NCBI RefSeq assembly: GCF_003352185.1
Contig: NZ_CP029608.1
Span: 2,232,001 to 2,296,000 of the forward strand
Length of the DNA stretch: 64,000 nucleotides
From: Pseudomonas kribbensis
GTDB lineage: Bacteria > Pseudomonadota > Gammaproteobacteria > Pseudomonadales > Pseudomonadaceae
Reading direction: 5' to 3'
The notes beneath the pieces were generated by a model. The model did no database searches. It worked only from the letters and a program-made list of their open reading frames with translations, and was not told the DNA's origin. Of this stretch, positions 39,879-50,980 are shown in pieces. The number at the start of each line of letters is the position of its first letter. Within the stretch, counting starts at the first letter, position 1. The translations under genes were made by a program, and so were the position numbers.

Positions 39879-40852
39879 AAACTGCATCTTCTGCCGGTAA
39901 ACGTAGTGGCAACTTCTACGGTCTGGGTACTTATCTGGGCCTGGCCGGTGCCTTGCTGGCGATGGTTGCGCTGTTCTCGGTCATGAGCAGCCACTTCCTG
40001 TCGTACAACACTTTCAGCACCCTCGCCAACCAGATCCCCGACCTGATGGTGTTGGCGGTGGGCATGACCTTCGTGCTGATCATCGGCGGGATCGACCTGT
40101 CGGTGGGCTCGGTGCTGGCGCTTGCGGCATCGACCGTCAGCGTGGCGATCCTGGGCTGGGGCTGGAGTGTCCTTCCGGCTGCGCTGCTTGGCATGGCAGT
40201 GGCGGCACTGGCCGGCACGGTGACCGGCTCGATCACGGTTGCGTGGCGAATTCCGTCGTTCATCGTTTCGCTTGGTGTGCTGGAAATGGCCAGGGGCCTG
40301 GCCTATCAGATGACCGGTTCGCGTACCGCTTACATCGGTGATTCATTTGCGTGGCTGTCGAACCCGATTGCCTTTGGTATTTCGCCGTCGTTCATCATCG
40401 CCTTGCTGGTGATTTTCATTGCTCAAGCGGTGTTGACCCGGACCGTGTTCGGTCGCTACCTGATCGGCATCGGTACCAACGAGGAAGCTGTACGGCTGGC
40501 GGGCATCAATCCCAAGCCCTACAAGATTCTGGTGTTCAGCCTGATGGGGCTGCTGGCCGGTATCGCGGCGCTGTTCCAGATTTCCCGCCTGGAAGCGGCC
40601 GACCCGAACGCCGGTTCAGGCCTTGAGCTGCAAGTGATCGCTGCGGTGGTCATCGGCGGCACCAGTCTGATGGGCGGCCGTGGTTCGGTCATCAGTACGT
40701 TCTTCGGGGTCTTGATCATTTCCGTCCTGGCGGCCGGTCTGGCGCAGATCGGCGCAACCGAGCCGACCAAGCGCATCATCACCGGCGCAGTGATCGTCAT
40801 CGCGGTAGTGCTCGATACGTATCGCAGCCAACGCGCAAGCCGGCGGGGCTGA
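39875..40852 (+). CDS. rbsC: ribose ABC transporter, permease
   Basis: Inner-membrane permease of 325 residues with eight to ten hydrophobic segments. The family signature GIDLSVGSVLALAAST near residue 70 and the cytoplasmic coupling loop GTNEEAVRLAGINPKPYK near 205 are present. The C-terminal LQVIAAVVIGGTSLMGGRGSV is typical of BPD_transp_2 sugar permeases. It is coupled to rbsA, and rbsR starts three bases after its stop. Confidence 0.96.
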   Translation: MKTASSAGKRSGNFYGLGTYLGLAGALLAMVALFSVMSSHFLSYNTFSTLANQIPDLMVLAVGMTFVLIIGGIDLSVGSVLALAASTVSVAILGWGWSVLPAALLGMAVAALAGTVTGSITVAWRIPSFIVSLGVLEMARGLAYQMTGSRTAYIGDSFAWLSNPIAFGISPSFIIALLVIFIAQAVLTRTVFGRYLIGIGTNEEAVRLAGINPKPYKILVFSLMGLLAGIAALFQISRLEAADPNAGSGLELQVIAAVVIGGTSLMGGRGSVISTFFGVLIISVLAAGLAQIGATEPTKRIITGAVIVIAVVLDTYRSQRASRRG

Positions 40853-40855
40853 GAC

Positions 40856-41875
40856 ATGGCGACAATCAAGGATGTGGCGGCGCTTGCGGGAATTTCCTAC
40901 ACGACCGTCTCCCATGTTGTGAACAACACCCGGCCGGTGAGCCAGGAAGTGCGGCTGAAAGTCGAGGCGGCGATCAAGAGCCTCGACTACGTGCCGAGTG
41001 CCGTAGCCCGATCGCTGAAGGCCAAGACCACTGCCACCATCGGCTTGCTGGTGCCCAACAGTCTTAACCCGTACTTTGCCGAACTGGCCCGGGGGATCGA
41101 GGATTACTGTGAGCGTAATGGCTACTGCGTAATCCTCTGCAACTCCGACGACAATCCGGAAAAGCAGCGCAGCTACCTTCGGGTGCTGCTGGAGAAACGC
41201 ATCGATGGCTTGATCGTCGCCTCCGCTGGCGGTGACAGTGGTCTGGTGCAAGGTCTGGCCGGGGTCAAGACGCCGATGGTGATCGTTGACCGGGGACTGG
41301 AAGGTGTGGACGCCGATCTCGTGCGCATCGACCATGAATATGGCGCCTATCTGGCAACGAGGCACCTGATCGAACTCGGCCATCGCGATATCGCCACGAT
41401 TGGCGGTCCGGCGAGCACCAGTGTTGCGCAAATGCGTCAGGCCGGATTTTGTCGCGCCTTGAAGGAGGCAGGTATTGAAGTGCCGCCATCGCGGATGCTG
41501 GAAAGCGACTTCACCAGCACTGGTGGTTACAACGCGGCTGCGGTTTTGCTTGAGGGCAATCCTCCCAGTGCAATCTTTGCCGGCAACGACATGATCGGCA
41601 TCGGTGTGCTGCGCGCCGCCGCCGAGCGTAATGTTCGCGTACCTGCGCAGTTGTCGGTGATCGGCTTCGACGATATCCAGATGAGCCGTTACGTGTACCC
41701 GGCGCTGACCACTGTGGGGCAGTCGATCCTGCAGTTGGGCGAGATGGCGGCGGAAGTGTTGCTGCGAAGAATTGCTACCCCGGATCTGGCTACGGATCAG
41801 CGGATCGTGACCCCGAGTATTGTCTTGCGAGAGTCGACTGCGCCGCTGGCTGGCGTGTTTACCGAATATCGCTGA
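40856..41875 (+). CDS. rbsR: LacI-family ribose operon repressor
   Basis: Repressor of 339 residues. The N-terminal helix-turn-helix reads ATIKDVAALAGISYTTVSHVVNN, followed by the hinge helix VPSAVARSLKAK. The periplasmic-binding-like effector domain has GLLVPNSLNPYFAELARGIE and ends with the ILRES-type tail IVLRESTAP. It lies inside the rbs operon, which predicts autoregulation through the palindrome near the rbsB promoter. Confidence 0.94.
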   Translation: MATIKDVAALAGISYTTVSHVVNNTRPVSQEVRLKVEAAIKSLDYVPSAVARSLKAKTTATIGLLVPNSLNPYFAELARGIEDYCERNGYCVILCNSDDNPEKQRSYLRVLLEKRIDGLIVASAGGDSGLVQGLAGVKTPMVIVDRGLEGVDADLVRIDHEYGAYLATRHLIELGHRDIATIGGPASTSVAQMRQAGFCRALKEAGIEVPPSRMLESDFTSTGGYNAAAVLLEGNPPSAIFAGNDMIGIGVLRAAAERNVRVPAQLSVIGFDDIQMSRYVYPALTTVGQSILQLGEMAAEVLLRRIATPDLATDQRIVTPSIVLRESTAPLAGVFTEYR

Positions 41876-41899
41876 AACCGAATTGATGAGTAGTGGTGT

Positions 41900-42817
41900 A
41901 TGCCTGCAAATGTAGTGGTAATAGGCAGTCTGAACATGGACCTGGTCACCCGGGCGCCTCGTTTGCCCCGGGGTGGCGAGACACTGATCGGACATTCGTT
42001 CGCGACTGTGTCAGGTGGCAAGGGTGCCAACCAGGCGGTGGCCGCCGCCCGGCTGGGCGCTCAGGTGTCGATGGTCGGCTGTGTCGGCAATGACGACTAC
42101 GGCGTGCAATTGCGCGAGGCATTGCTGGTCGAGCAGATCGATTGCCAGGCGGTCAGCGTGGTCGAGGACTCCAGTGGCGTAGCGCTGATTGTGGTCGATG
42201 ACAACAGTCAGAACGCTATCGTCATCGTTGCCGGAGCCAACGGTTCGATGACGCCTGCGGTGATCGACCAGTTCGACGCGGTATTGCAGGTGGCGGATGT
42301 GATCATTTGTCAGCTGGAAATTCCCGATGCCACCGTCGGTCATGCGCTCAAACGCGGTCGTGAACTGGGCAAGACGGTCATCCTGAATCCGGCCCCGGCC
42401 AGCCGTCCATTGCCGGCGGACTGGTTTGCTTCCATCGACTACCTGATTCCCAATGAAAGCGAAGCCGCAGCCCTCAGCGGTTTGCCGGTGGACTCGCTGG
42501 AAAGCGCTGAAAAAGCAGCTGCACAACTGATTTCCATGGGCGCCGGCAACGTGATCGTCACGCTGGGGGCTCAGGGTGCGTTGTTCGCCAACGGCTCGGG
42601 TTACCAGCATTTTCTTGCGCCCAAAGTGAAGGCGGTCGATACCACGGCTGCCGGGGACACCTTCGTCGGCGGTTTCGCGGCAGCGCTGGCCGCCGGCAAA
42701 ACCGAAGTCGAGGCCATTCGTTTTGGTCAGATAGCCGCGGCGCTCTCTGTTACTCGTGCGGGTGCCCAGCCTTCCATTCCCACATCATCCGACGTACAGG
42801 CGTTCAAACCCGCATGA
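41900..42817 (+). CDS. rbsK: ribokinase
   Basis: Phosphorylates ribose to ribose 5-phosphate. It has 305 residues of the PfkB family. The N-terminal [24 protein letters not shown] and [16 protein letters not shown] bind sugar. The C-terminal [16 protein letters not shown] contains the catalytic aspartate and anion hole. The stop overlaps the rbsD start by four bases. Confidence 0.97.
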   Translation: MPANVVVIGSLNMDLVTRAPRLPRGGETLIGHSFATVSGGKGANQAVAAARLGAQVSMVGCVGNDDYGVQLREALLVEQIDCQAVSVVEDSSGVALIVVDDNSQNAIVIVAGANGSMTPAVIDQFDAVLQVADVIICQLEIPDATVGHALKRGRELGKTVILNPAPASRPLPADWFASIDYLIPNESEAAALSGLPVDSLESAEKAAAQLISMGAGNVIVTLGAQGALFANGSGYQHFLAPKVKAVDTTAAGDTFVGGFAAALAAGKTEVEAIRFGQIAAALSVTRAGAQPSIPTSSDVQAFKPA

Positions 42818-43218
42818 AAAAGACTCCATTGCTCAATATCGCGCTGTCTCGGCTGATTGCCTCTCTTGGTCATGGCGACATCGTCGTGATCGGTGATGCC
42901 GGCTTGCCTGTGCCACCGGGTGTCGAGTTGATCGACCTCGCGCTGACCCACGGTGTTCCGGATTTCGTCAGCACCTTGAAGGTCGTGCTCAGCGAAATGC
43001 AGGTGGAAAGTCATGTGCTCGCCCAGGAAATCTTCGACAAGCAACCCACTGCGCTGGCTTCGCTGGATGCATTGAATGAAGAAGGTGCACTGGGGCGGCG
43101 CGATCTGCTCAGTCATGAGCAATTCAAGGCTCTCAGCCGACAGGCGCGAGCGATTGTTCGTACAGGCGAATGTCAGCCGTACTGCAACATCGTGCTGGTG
43201 GCCGGGGTAACGTTTTAA
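42814..43218 (+). CDS. rbsD: D-ribose pyranase
   Basis: Mutarotase that converts beta-pyranose to furanose ribose for RbsK. It has 134 residues, the usual size. The active-site histidine is in [18 protein letters not shown] near residue 20, and the C-terminal [17 protein letters not shown] is characteristic. Translationally coupled to rbsK. Confidence 0.96.
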   Translation: MKKTPLLNIALSRLIASLGHGDIVVIGDAGLPVPPGVELIDLALTHGVPDFVSTLKVVLSEMQVESHVLAQEIFDKQPTALASLDALNEEGALGRRDLLSHEQFKALSRQARAIVRTGECQPYCNIVLVAGVTF

Positions 43219-43264
43219 CGGGGCTCAGTCCCTTTTCTGATTTCAAATGCACAAGGAATGCGCC

Positions 43265-44293
43265 ATGCACCGCTATGCTCAAAAAATTCACCAACTGATC
43301 CGGAGCCTGCTGCTTTTGTCCGTGATAACCGCAACCGGCGCCCAGGCGGCGGAAAAGATCGATCTGATCATCGATACCGATCCGGGTGCCGATGATGTGG
43401 TGGCCCTTTTGTTTGCTCTGGCATCGCCGGAGGAGCTGAACATTCGCGCGCTGACCACCGTGGCTGGCAACGTGCGTCTCGACAAGACATCACGCAATGC
43501 GCGACTGGCCCGCGAGTGGGCCGGGCGTGAAGAGGTGCCGGTTTACGCCGGTGCACCGAGGCCGTTGATGCGCACTCCGATCTACGCCGAGAACATCCAT
43601 GGCAAGGAAGGCCTGTCGGGTGTCACCGTGCATGAGCCGAAAAAAGGCCTGGCTGAAGGCAATGCGGTCAACTACCTGATCGACACCCTGAAAAAAGCCA
43701 AGCCGCACAGCATCACCATTGCCATGCTGGGTCCACAAACCAACCTGGCACTGGCGCTGATCCAGGAGCCGGAGATCGTTCAGGGCATCAAGGAAGTGGT
43801 CATCATGGGTGGCGCGCACTTCAACGGTGGCAACATCACGCCAGTGGCCGAATTCAACCTGTACGCCGATCCGCAAGCGGCTGAGGTCGTGCTCAAGAGC
43901 GGCGTGAAACTGACTTACCTGCCGCTGGATGTAACCCACAAGATTCTCACCAGCGATGCACGCCTGAAGCAGATCGCGGCGCTGAACAACAACGCGAGCA
44001 AGATTGTCGGCGATATCCTCAACGAGTACATCAAGGGCGATATGGAACACTACGGTATTCCGGGTGGTCCGGTGCATGACGCCACTGTCGTGGCTTACCT
44101 GCTCAAACCAGAGCTGTTCACCGGCCGTTCGGTGAATGTGGTGGTTGATAGCCGTGAAGGTCCGACCTTCGGGCAGACCATCGTCGACTGGTATGACGGC
44201 CTGAAAGCCCCGAAAAATGCCTTCTGGGTGGAAAATGGTGATGCTCAGGGCTTCTTCGATCTGTTGACCGAACGCCTGAAGCGTCTGAAGTAA
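43265..44293 (+). CDS. exported nucleoside hydrolase at the end of the rbs operon
   Basis: Inosine/uridine-preferring nucleoside hydrolase of 342 residues that splits ribonucleosides into base and ribose. The calcium and substrate motif IDTDPGADDVVALLFAL is intact, as are the VIMGGAHFNGGN and EFNLYADPQAAEVVL blocks and the late HDATVVAYLL. An N-terminal hydrophobic stretch (about 10-28, ending ATGAQAAE) looks like a Sec signal peptide, so the enzyme should act in the periplasm. ATG 43265 has AAGGAATGC upstream. It follows rbsD by 46 bases and ends at a terminator, so it is probably the last gene of the operon. Confidence 0.92.
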   Translation: MHRYAQKIHQLIRSLLLLSVITATGAQAAEKIDLIIDTDPGADDVVALLFALASPEELNIRALTTVAGNVRLDKTSRNARLAREWAGREEVPVYAGAPRPLMRTPIYAENIHGKEGLSGVTVHEPKKGLAEGNAVNYLIDTLKKAKPHSITIAMLGPQTNLALALIQEPEIVQGIKEVVIMGGAHFNGGNITPVAEFNLYADPQAAEVVLKSGVKLTYLPLDVTHKILTSDARLKQIAALNNNASKIVGDILNEYIKGDMEHYGIPGGPVHDATVVAYLLKPELFTGRSVNVVVDSREGPTFGQTIVDWYDGLKAPKNAFWVENGDAQGFFDLLTERLKRLK

Positions 44294-44298
44294 GCAAC

Positions 44299-44332
44299 AG
44301 GCCCGCAGGTGCCAGCCTGCGGGCCTTTTTTA
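44299..44332 (+). terminator. terminator of the rbs operon
   Basis: A perfect 11-bp stem AGGCCCGCAGG / CCTGCGGGCCT followed by six T residues. Confidence 0.92.
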
Positions 44333-44542
44333 TTCTTTCTCGATGTCCGATGTGCCTTTGAAGTCATCCGGATACTTCTCGAACAGCTGGGCAATAAATG
44401 ATTGCGCGGCTTGTGTTCCCAGTGTCTTGACCAGCAGGTCGATGCTGATCAATGCCAATTCCTCCGGGCTGCCCGGACTGTAAGAGCTATGGCCTTGTGG
44501 CCAGTGGGCCTTGATGTCGGCTGAGATGCTTACGGTCGTCAT
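44330..44542 (-). CDS. small conserved-looking hypothetical protein
   Basis: Protein of 70 residues, MTTVSISADIKAHWPQGHSS at the start and an amphipathic C-terminal half (PEELALISIDLLVKTLGTQAAQSFIAQLFEKY). No signal or membrane segment. It is convergent with the rbs operon and overlaps its terminator. No strong ribosome site was seen. Codon use looks coding. Function unknown. Confidence 0.65.
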   Translation of the reverse strand: MTTVSISADIKAHWPQGHSSYSPGSPEELALISIDLLVKTLGTQAAQSFIAQLFEKYPDDFKGTSDIEKE

Positions 44543-44674
44543 GATGGGCTCGGAAGGTTGCGGGACTGGAGTCTTGAGTTAACCACTTTGTCCGGTGTTT
44601 GGCACTGCGACTTAGGCATGAGCGCAAGGCTATGCGACACTTGGTCGTCTTCGAAATAACCAGGGGCCTGAGCT

Positions 44675-44980
44675 GTGCAGATCGATTTGAATTCCCCCGA
44701 CGGCCTGACGCTGGACGCCGTGCGTCTGATGCTGGCTTCGGCCAGCGACGATGAGCACACCCAGTTACGCGTGACCAAGGGCGGCATTGCATATATCTCT
44801 TCGGGCGTCACGGGTGGCCAGGCTATCGATGGCTTGTCGTTTCGCCTGGAGACCTGGGCCAAGGGCTCGGGTTATGTGGGCAACGTTGCGGCCAGTGACG
44901 AGGTCTGGGTGATGCAAATCTTCAATGCGCTCAAGGACAACTGGCCGAATCCGCCCTTTGACTACATTGATGTCTACTGA
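44675..44980 (+). CDS. hypothetical protein
   Basis: Soluble protein of 101 residues with GTG start at 44675 and AGGGGC nine bases upstream. Sequence MQIDLNSPDGLTLDAVRLML at the start and a C-terminus rich in aromatic residues (NWPNPPFDYIDVY). No motif recognised. It lies alone between two small genes. Confidence 0.7.
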   Translation: MQIDLNSPDGLTLDAVRLMLASASDDEHTQLRVTKGGIAYISSGVTGGQAIDGLSFRLETWAKGSGYVGNVAASDEVWVMQIFNALKDNWPNPPFDYIDVY

Positions 44981-45146
44981 GCACTGGTCATATTCAGTGA
45001 CGATTGTATGAAGAAGGATCGGGCGTTGCTGAGGCAAACTCGCCGTTTTTCTGATCGTGGGGCAGGGGAGTGGCGCAGGTCATGAAACCAAACGCTGTAT
45101 TGGCGGTCGCACGATGTTCGCTCAACTATTGAAAAAAGGAGGCTTC

Positions 45147-45464
45147 ATGCCTTGGAAGCTCGCGTCACTGGGTACTCTGATGGCAGTTGCCATGCTGGCT
45201 GGCTGCACTACCACGTCCAGCGAGTCGCAGAAGGATCCCGTGGCAACCGAAACCGGCCACAGTCGTTGCGAGGCAACCGCTGCAGAGTTCGCCGTCGGCA
45301 AAAAGGCTTCGCCGGAATTGCTGGAGCAGGCGCGCAAAAAGGCCGGCGCGCAGAATGCCCGATTCCTCAAGCCTGACGACATGATCACCCTTGAGTACCG
45401 GTCTGATCGGCTGAACCTCAATACCGACAACAATCTGGTGATCACTCGGGCCAGCTGTGGCTGA
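45147..45464 (+). CDS. I78-type peptidase inhibitor lipoprotein
   Basis: Lipoprotein of 105 residues. A short signal peptide ends in lipobox AMLAGC, and the next residues are Thr, which favours the outer membrane. The mature part has the inhibitor I78 layout: RCEATAAEFAVGKKASPELLEQARKKAGA, then the reactive loop region RFLKPDDMITLEYRSDRLNL and the C-terminal NLVITRASCG. ATG 45147 follows a near-perfect AAGGAGG. It ends at a bidirectional terminator. The target proteases are unknown. Confidence 0.85.
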   Translation: MPWKLASLGTLMAVAMLAGCTTTSSESQKDPVATETGHSRCEATAAEFAVGKKASPELLEQARKKAGAQNARFLKPDDMITLEYRSDRLNLNTDNNLVITRASCG

Positions 45465-45490
45465 GTTGTACAGACTTTTGTCACGCGCAT

Positions 45491-45522
45491 AAAAAACCCC
45501 GTCACATGGACGGGGTTTTTTT
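45491..45522. terminator. bidirectional terminator between I78 gene and cold-shock gene
   Basis: Stem AAAAAACCCCGTC / GACGGGGTTTTTT with a short loop, between convergent genes. Confidence 0.92.
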
Positions 45523-45536
45523 AGTGCGCCGGGAAA

Positions 45537-45749
45537 TTACTCTGGGCGAACTTGTGCAGCTTGCATACCCTTTTGGCCTTTCTCAGCCACGAAGGAAACG
45601 GTCTGGCCTTCTTTCAGGCTTTTGAAACCGTCGGATTCGATAGCTTTGAAGTGTACGAACAGGTCGTCACCGCCACCTTGAGGAGTGATGAAGCCGAAGC
45701 CTTTTTCATCGTTGAACCATTTAACGGTGCCGGTTTGGCGATTAGACAT
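45537..45749 (-). CDS. cold-shock domain protein
   Basis: Single cold-shock domain of 70 residues that binds RNA and single-stranded DNA. RNP1 is KGFGFITP and RNP2 is LFVHFKAI; N-terminal [14 protein letters not shown] is typical of Pseudomonas CspA/CapB proteins. ATG 45749 follows TTGGAGAT. The frame is open 21 codons upstream, but that stretch does not look like protein. It is probably preceded by a long 5' leader, since the next gene is 290 bases away. Confidence 0.95.
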   Translation of the reverse strand: MSNRQTGTVKWFNDEKGFGFITPQGGGDDLFVHFKAIESDGFKSLKEGQTVSFVAEKGQKGMQAAQVRPE

Positions 45750-46041
45750 GGTGTATCTCCAAGAAACATATATTTTCAGTAGTACTGTGCTGCTCAGGCC
45801 AACTGGGCACACCGGGGTATCATAGTCGAAATGTTCGCTTTGGTAGCCCCCCGGACGTGCTGTTTGCTTTCATATTGCAGACGCTTCGACAGTTTGAATG
45901 TCTGTAACCCCCGGTTTCAGAGGCTTTCAGCCAATTCGGCGGGGTGTAAAAAAAGCTATAAAACCTGCATAAAATATCGGATTCAGGGGCATTCTGGCCG
46001 TTTTTCGCTCGCTGAATGCCCGTAAATCCGCTCGCCAGGGT

Positions 46042-46341
46042 CTATTTCTGCACTCGGCAAACCGAGATTTCCTTCAGCGCGCGCTGACCCAGCTCACCGC
46101 TCGGCGGGGTGTTCTTGTCCATCAGCTGAGAGATTTCCTGGGTGGTGAATTTCTTCTCCAGGACATCAGCGCCACAGGTGCAGTGTTGTTTGGCTACGGT
46201 CGGGTTGACGCTTTGGCTGGCCGCTTTTGTGCAGTCGTTCATGTATTGCTCTTTGACGCCTTTCGGCCAGGCAGCCTGCGCGCTCAGCGGCAACAGCAGA
46301 ACTAAAGGGACGACTGCGGCGAATAGGGTGTTCAGACGCAT
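46042..46341 (-). CDS. small secreted protein of unknown function
   Basis: Protein of 99 residues with a signal peptide (about 1-23, LPLSAQAAW). The mature part has four cysteines (NDCTKA, HCTCG and ISVCRV), which suggests disulfides or metal binding. A ribosome site AAGGAGCATC precedes ATG 46341. No family recognised. It stands alone before the thrS region. Confidence 0.8.
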   Translation of the reverse strand: MRLNTLFAAVVPLVLLLPLSAQAAWPKGVKEQYMNDCTKAASQSVNPTVAKQHCTCGADVLEKKFTTQEISQLMDKNTPPSGELGQRALKEISVCRVQK

Positions 46342-46712
46342 GCGAGGATGCTCCTTGTGGGTCGATGTCTTGTTATCTGATGGCTGAGTGGCCGATCAAG
46401 TTCATCACTCTGGCATAAAACTGACGATTTGCCTGCCGGTAAAACCAGAGTGCGTGTGTGACCGTTCATCTGTGCTAGCATGGCCGACTCGGGCGTTCGC
46501 AGGCTCCGGATGACCTTCAGTCCCGGCAGTGGCGGCGTACGAATACTCTGATTTGAATCCCAGTCACTCTGGTTCGGTTTTCCGGTTGGCCGCAAGGCTC
46601 CTGCCGCTGTAAGGCAGGCGTTCGTCATTGAATGGCCTGGATCGGATCTTGTACTGGCTCATCCCAACCCACGTGACCTTTGGTAGGGGTCACCACTAGG
46701 AGAGGAGGCGCC
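46342..46712. other. intergenic region upstream of thrS
   Basis: 371 bases with no credible gene. It contains a hairpin at 46600-46618 (CCTGCC / GGCAGG) and the AGGAGAGGAGG ribosome site of thrS. It may hold the long thrS leader, but I see no tRNA-mimic operator or T-box that I could defend. Confidence 0.5.
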
Positions 46713-48635
46713 ATGCCAACTATTACTCTTCCCGACGGCAGTCAACGTTCATTCGATCACCCGGTTTCCGTAGCCGAGGTCGCCGCATCCATCGGTGCAG
46801 GCCTGGCCAAGGCCACCCTGGCCGGCAAGGTGAACGGCAAGCTGGTCGACGCCAGCGACATCATCGACAGCGACGCAACGCTGCAAATCATCACGCCAAA
46901 GGATGAAGAGGGGCTGGAGATCATTCGCCACTCTTGCGCCCACCTGGTTGGCCACGCGGTCAAGCAGCTGTACCCGACGGCCAAAATGGTCATCGGTCCG
47001 GTCATTGACGAAGGCTTCTATTACGACATCGCCTTCGAGCGTCCTTTTACTCCGGACGACATGACTGCCATCGAACAGCGCATGCAACAGCTGATCGATA
47101 CCGAATACGACGTCATCAAGAAAGTCACTCCGCGTGCCGAAGTGATCGAAGTGTTCAAGGCTCGCGGCGAAGACTACAAGCTGCGTCTGGTCGAGGACAT
47201 GCCGAACGAACAGGCCATGGGTCTGTACTATCACGAAGAATATGTCGACATGTGCCGCGGTCCGCACGTGCCGAACACTCGCTTCCTGAAATCCTTCAAG
47301 TTGACCAAGCTGTCCGGTGCCTACTGGCGCGGTGATGCCAAGAACGAGCAATTGCAGCGCGTTTACGGCACCGCCTGGGCTGACAAGAAGCAGTTGGCAG
47401 CGTACATCCAGCGAATCGAAGAAGCTGAAAAGCGCGATCACCGCAAGATCGGCAAGCGTCTGGGCCTGTTCCACACCCAGGAAGAAGCGCCGGGCATGGT
47501 GTTCTGGCACCCGAATGGCTGGACTCTGTACCAGGTACTCGAGCAGTACATGCGCAAGGTGCAGCGTGACAACGGCTATCTAGAGATCAAGACGCCGCAA
47601 GTCGTTGACCGTAGCCTGTGGGAAAAGTCCGGTCACTGGGCCAACTACGCTGACAACATGTTCACCACCGAGTCGGAAAGCCGCGACTACGCGATCAAGC
47701 CGATGAACTGTCCTTGCCACGTGCAAGTGTTCAACCAGGGTCTGAAGAGCTACCGCGAGCTGCCGATGCGTCTGGCCGAGTTCGGTGCCTGCCACCGTAA
47801 CGAGCCGTCGGGTGCGCTGCACGGCATCATGCGCGTGCGTGCATTCACTCAGGACGACGCCCACATTTTCTGCACCGAAGAGCAGATGCAGGCCGAATCC
47901 GCTGCGTTCATCAAGCTGACCATGGATGTTTACCGCGACTTCGGCTTCACCGATGTCGAAATGAAACTGTCCACTCGTCCGGAAAAACGCGTTGGTTCCG
48001 ACGAACTGTGGGATCGCGCCGAAGCAGCTTTGGCCGCGGCCCTTGATAGCGCGGGCCTTCCGTACGACCTGCAGCCGGGTGAGGGCGCTTTCTATGGTCC
48101 GAAGATTGAATTCTCGCTGAAAGATTGCCTCGGTCGCGTGTGGCAATGTGGTACTTTGCAGCTCGATTTCAACCTGCCAGTGCGTCTCGGTGCCGAATAC
48201 GTCTCCGAAGACAACAGCCGCAAGCATCCGGTCATGTTGCACCGTGCGATCCTCGGTTCGTTCGAGCGTTTCGTCGGGATTCTGATCGAGCACTACGAAG
48301 GTGCATTCCCTGCGTGGCTGGCGCCGACCCAGGCAGTGATCATGAATATCACTGATAAACAGGCAGATTTTGTTGCTCAGGTCGAAAAAACTCTCAACGA
48401 AAGCGGGTTTCGTGCCAAGTCTGACTTGAGAAATGAAAAGATCGGCTTTAAAATCCGCGAGCATACTTTGCTCAAGGTTCCATATCTCTTGGTTATTGGG
48501 GATAAGGAAGTCGAGATGCAGACTGTCGCTGTGCGTACTCGTGAAGGTGCTGACCTGGGCTCGATGCCCGTCGCCCAGTTCGCTGAGTTTCTCGCGCAAG
48601 CGGTTTCCCGGCGTGGTCGCCCAGATTCGGAGTAA
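46713..48635 (+). CDS. thrS: threonyl-tRNA synthetase
   Basis: Class II synthetase of 640 residues: TGS domain (1-62), editing domain (about 65-225, with the zinc-less HSCAHL and CRGPH motifs), catalytic core (about 240-535) and anticodon-binding domain (about 540-640). The catalytic zinc ligands are Cys in MNCPCH and two downstream His residues. Motif 2 is [22 protein letters not shown] 46713 has a strong AGGAGG. infC follows at once, the conserved thrS-infC-rpmI-rplT order. Confidence 0.98.
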   Translation: MPTITLPDGSQRSFDHPVSVAEVAASIGAGLAKATLAGKVNGKLVDASDIIDSDATLQIITPKDEEGLEIIRHSCAHLVGHAVKQLYPTAKMVIGPVIDEGFYYDIAFERPFTPDDMTAIEQRMQQLIDTEYDVIKKVTPRAEVIEVFKARGEDYKLRLVEDMPNEQAMGLYYHEEYVDMCRGPHVPNTRFLKSFKLTKLSGAYWRGDAKNEQLQRVYGTAWADKKQLAAYIQRIEEAEKRDHRKIGKRLGLFHTQEEAPGMVFWHPNGWTLYQVLEQYMRKVQRDNGYLEIKTPQVVDRSLWEKSGHWANYADNMFTTESESRDYAIKPMNCPCHVQVFNQGLKSYRELPMRLAEFGACHRNEPSGALHGIMRVRAFTQDDAHIFCTEEQMQAESAAFIKLTMDVYRDFGFTDVEMKLSTRPEKRVGSDELWDRAEAALAAALDSAGLPYDLQPGEGAFYGPKIEFSLKDCLGRVWQCGTLQLDFNLPVRLGAEYVSEDNSRKHPVMLHRAILGSFERFVGILIEHYEGAFPAWLAPTQAVIMNITDKQADFVAQVEKTLNESGFRAKSDLRNEKIGFKIREHTLLKVPYLLVIGDKEVEMQTVAVRTREGADLGSMPVAQFAEFLAQAVSRRGRPDSE

Positions 48636-48637
48636 TT

Positions 48638-49186
48638 ATTATTAAGCGTGAAATGAGACAAGATAAACGAACTGCACCGAAAGCCCCGATCAACGAGAAT
48701 ATCTCGGCACGCGAGGTTCGGTTAATTGGCGCTGACGGCGAGCAGATTGGCATCGTCTCGATTGATGAAGCGCTTCGTATCGCTGAAGAAGCAAAGCTTG
48801 ATCTGGTAGAAATCTCTGCAGACGCAGTCCCACCGGTTTGCCGTGTGATGGACTACGGCAAGTCGATCTTCGAAAAGAAGAAGCAGATTGCTGCGGCGAA
48901 GAAGAACCAGAAGCAGATTCAGGTAAAAGAAATCAAGTTTCGTCCAGGGACGGAGGAAGGGGATTACCAGGTAAAACTGCGCAACCTGGTACGTTTCCTG
49001 AGTGACGGGGACAGGGCCAAGGTATCCTTGCGATTCCGCGGCCGTGAGATGGCCCACCAGGAGCTGGGGATGGAACTCCTCAAGCGGGTTGAACAAGACC
49101 TGCTCGAGTACGGTTCGGTCGAACAGCATCCTAAGATGGAAGGACGCCAGCTGATCATGGTCATCGCCCCGAAAAAGAAGAAGTAA
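48638..49186 (+). CDS. infC: translation initiation factor IF-3, ATT start
   Basis: Initiation factor that monitors start-codon choice, about 182 residues. The conserved part begins [21 protein letters not shown] and ends [12 protein letters not shown]. The usual N-terminus [10 protein letters not shown] lies upstream of the first ATG (48653). It requires one of three consecutive in-frame ATT codons at 48635, 48638 or 48641, after GGAG in the thrS end. An ATT start is the well-known autoregulatory device of infC. I give 48638; 48641 has the best spacing and 48635 gives the 183 residues I recall for Pseudomonas. Confidence 0.95.
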   Translation: MIKREMRQDKRTAPKAPINENISAREVRLIGADGEQIGIVSIDEALRIAEEAKLDLVEISADAVPPVCRVMDYGKSIFEKKKQIAAAKKNQKQIQVKEIKFRPGTEEGDYQVKLRNLVRFLSDGDRAKVSLRFRGREMAHQELGMELLKRVEQDLLEYGSVEQHPKMEGRQLIMVIAPKKKK

Positions 49187-49246
49187 TCAACAGGGCACGG
49201 CAGGCCTTCTGATTATGTTTATCAACTGAATGCGGAGTATCCGAAC

Positions 49247-49441
49247 ATGCCAAAGATGAAAACCAAAAGTGGTGCTGCTAAGCGGTTTCTGAAAACTGCT
49301 AACGGTATCAAGCACAAGCACGCTTTCAAGAGCCACATCCTGACCAAAATGTCGACCAAGCGTAAGCGTCAACTGCGCGGTAGCAGCTTGCTGCATCCGT
49401 CTGACGTGGCAAAAGTCGAGCGCATGCTGCGCCTTCGTTAA
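49247..49441 (+). CDS. rpmI: 50S ribosomal protein L35
   Basis: Basic ribosomal protein of 64 residues, [19 protein letters not shown] at the start and [15 protein letters not shown] in the middle, full length. It follows infC by 60 bases and precedes rplT by 30. Confidence 0.98.
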   Translation: MPKMKTKSGAAKRFLKTANGIKHKHAFKSHILTKMSTKRKRQLRGSSLLHPSDVAKVERMLRLR

Positions 49442-49471
49442 TTTTTGGATCAAGAATAGAGGAAGTAACTC

Positions 49472-49828
49472 ATGGCTCGTGTAAAGCGTGGCGTCATTGC
49501 CCGTAAACGTCACAAAAAAATTCTGAAACTTGCTAAAGGCTACTACGGCGCTCGCTCGCGCGTATTCCGTGTTGCCAAGCAAGCGGTAATCAAGGCAGGC
49601 CAATACGCCTACCGTGACCGTCGTCAGAAAAAACGTCAGTTCCGCGCTCTGTGGATCGCTCGTATCAACGCTGGTGCTCGTGTTAACGGTCTGTCCTACA
49701 GCCGTTTCATCGCTGGCCTGAAAAAAGCGTCCATCGAGATCGACCGTAAGGTTCTGGCTGATCTGGCAGTGAACGAAAAAGCGGTGTTTGCCGCGATTGT
49801 CGAGAAAGCTAAAGCCACCTTGGCTTAA
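49472..49828 (+). CDS. rplT: 50S ribosomal protein L20
   Basis: Ribosomal protein of 118 residues, [20 protein letters not shown] at the start; in other bacteria it also represses translation of rpmI-rplT. AGAGGAAG precedes the ATG. A terminator-like hairpin follows before pheS. Confidence 0.98.
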   Translation: MARVKRGVIARKRHKKILKLAKGYYGARSRVFRVAKQAVIKAGQYAYRDRRQKKRQFRALWIARINAGARVNGLSYSRFIAGLKKASIEIDRKVLADLAVNEKAVFAAIVEKAKATLA

Positions 49829-49883
49829 GTACCCCCGACAGTCACCCGGCCTCACCTCTGTGGGGTCAGGTGGTAAACGTCAT

Positions 49884-50954
<1,071 letters not shown>

Positions 50955-50980
50955 TCGTAACGAATTCTTAGGAGAGCAGG

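Noticed and set aside
46332..46628. A 98-codon minus-strand frame upstream of thrS
   Set aside because: No ribosome site, no recognisable composition or motif, and it overlaps the start of the secreted-protein gene and the probable thrS leader.
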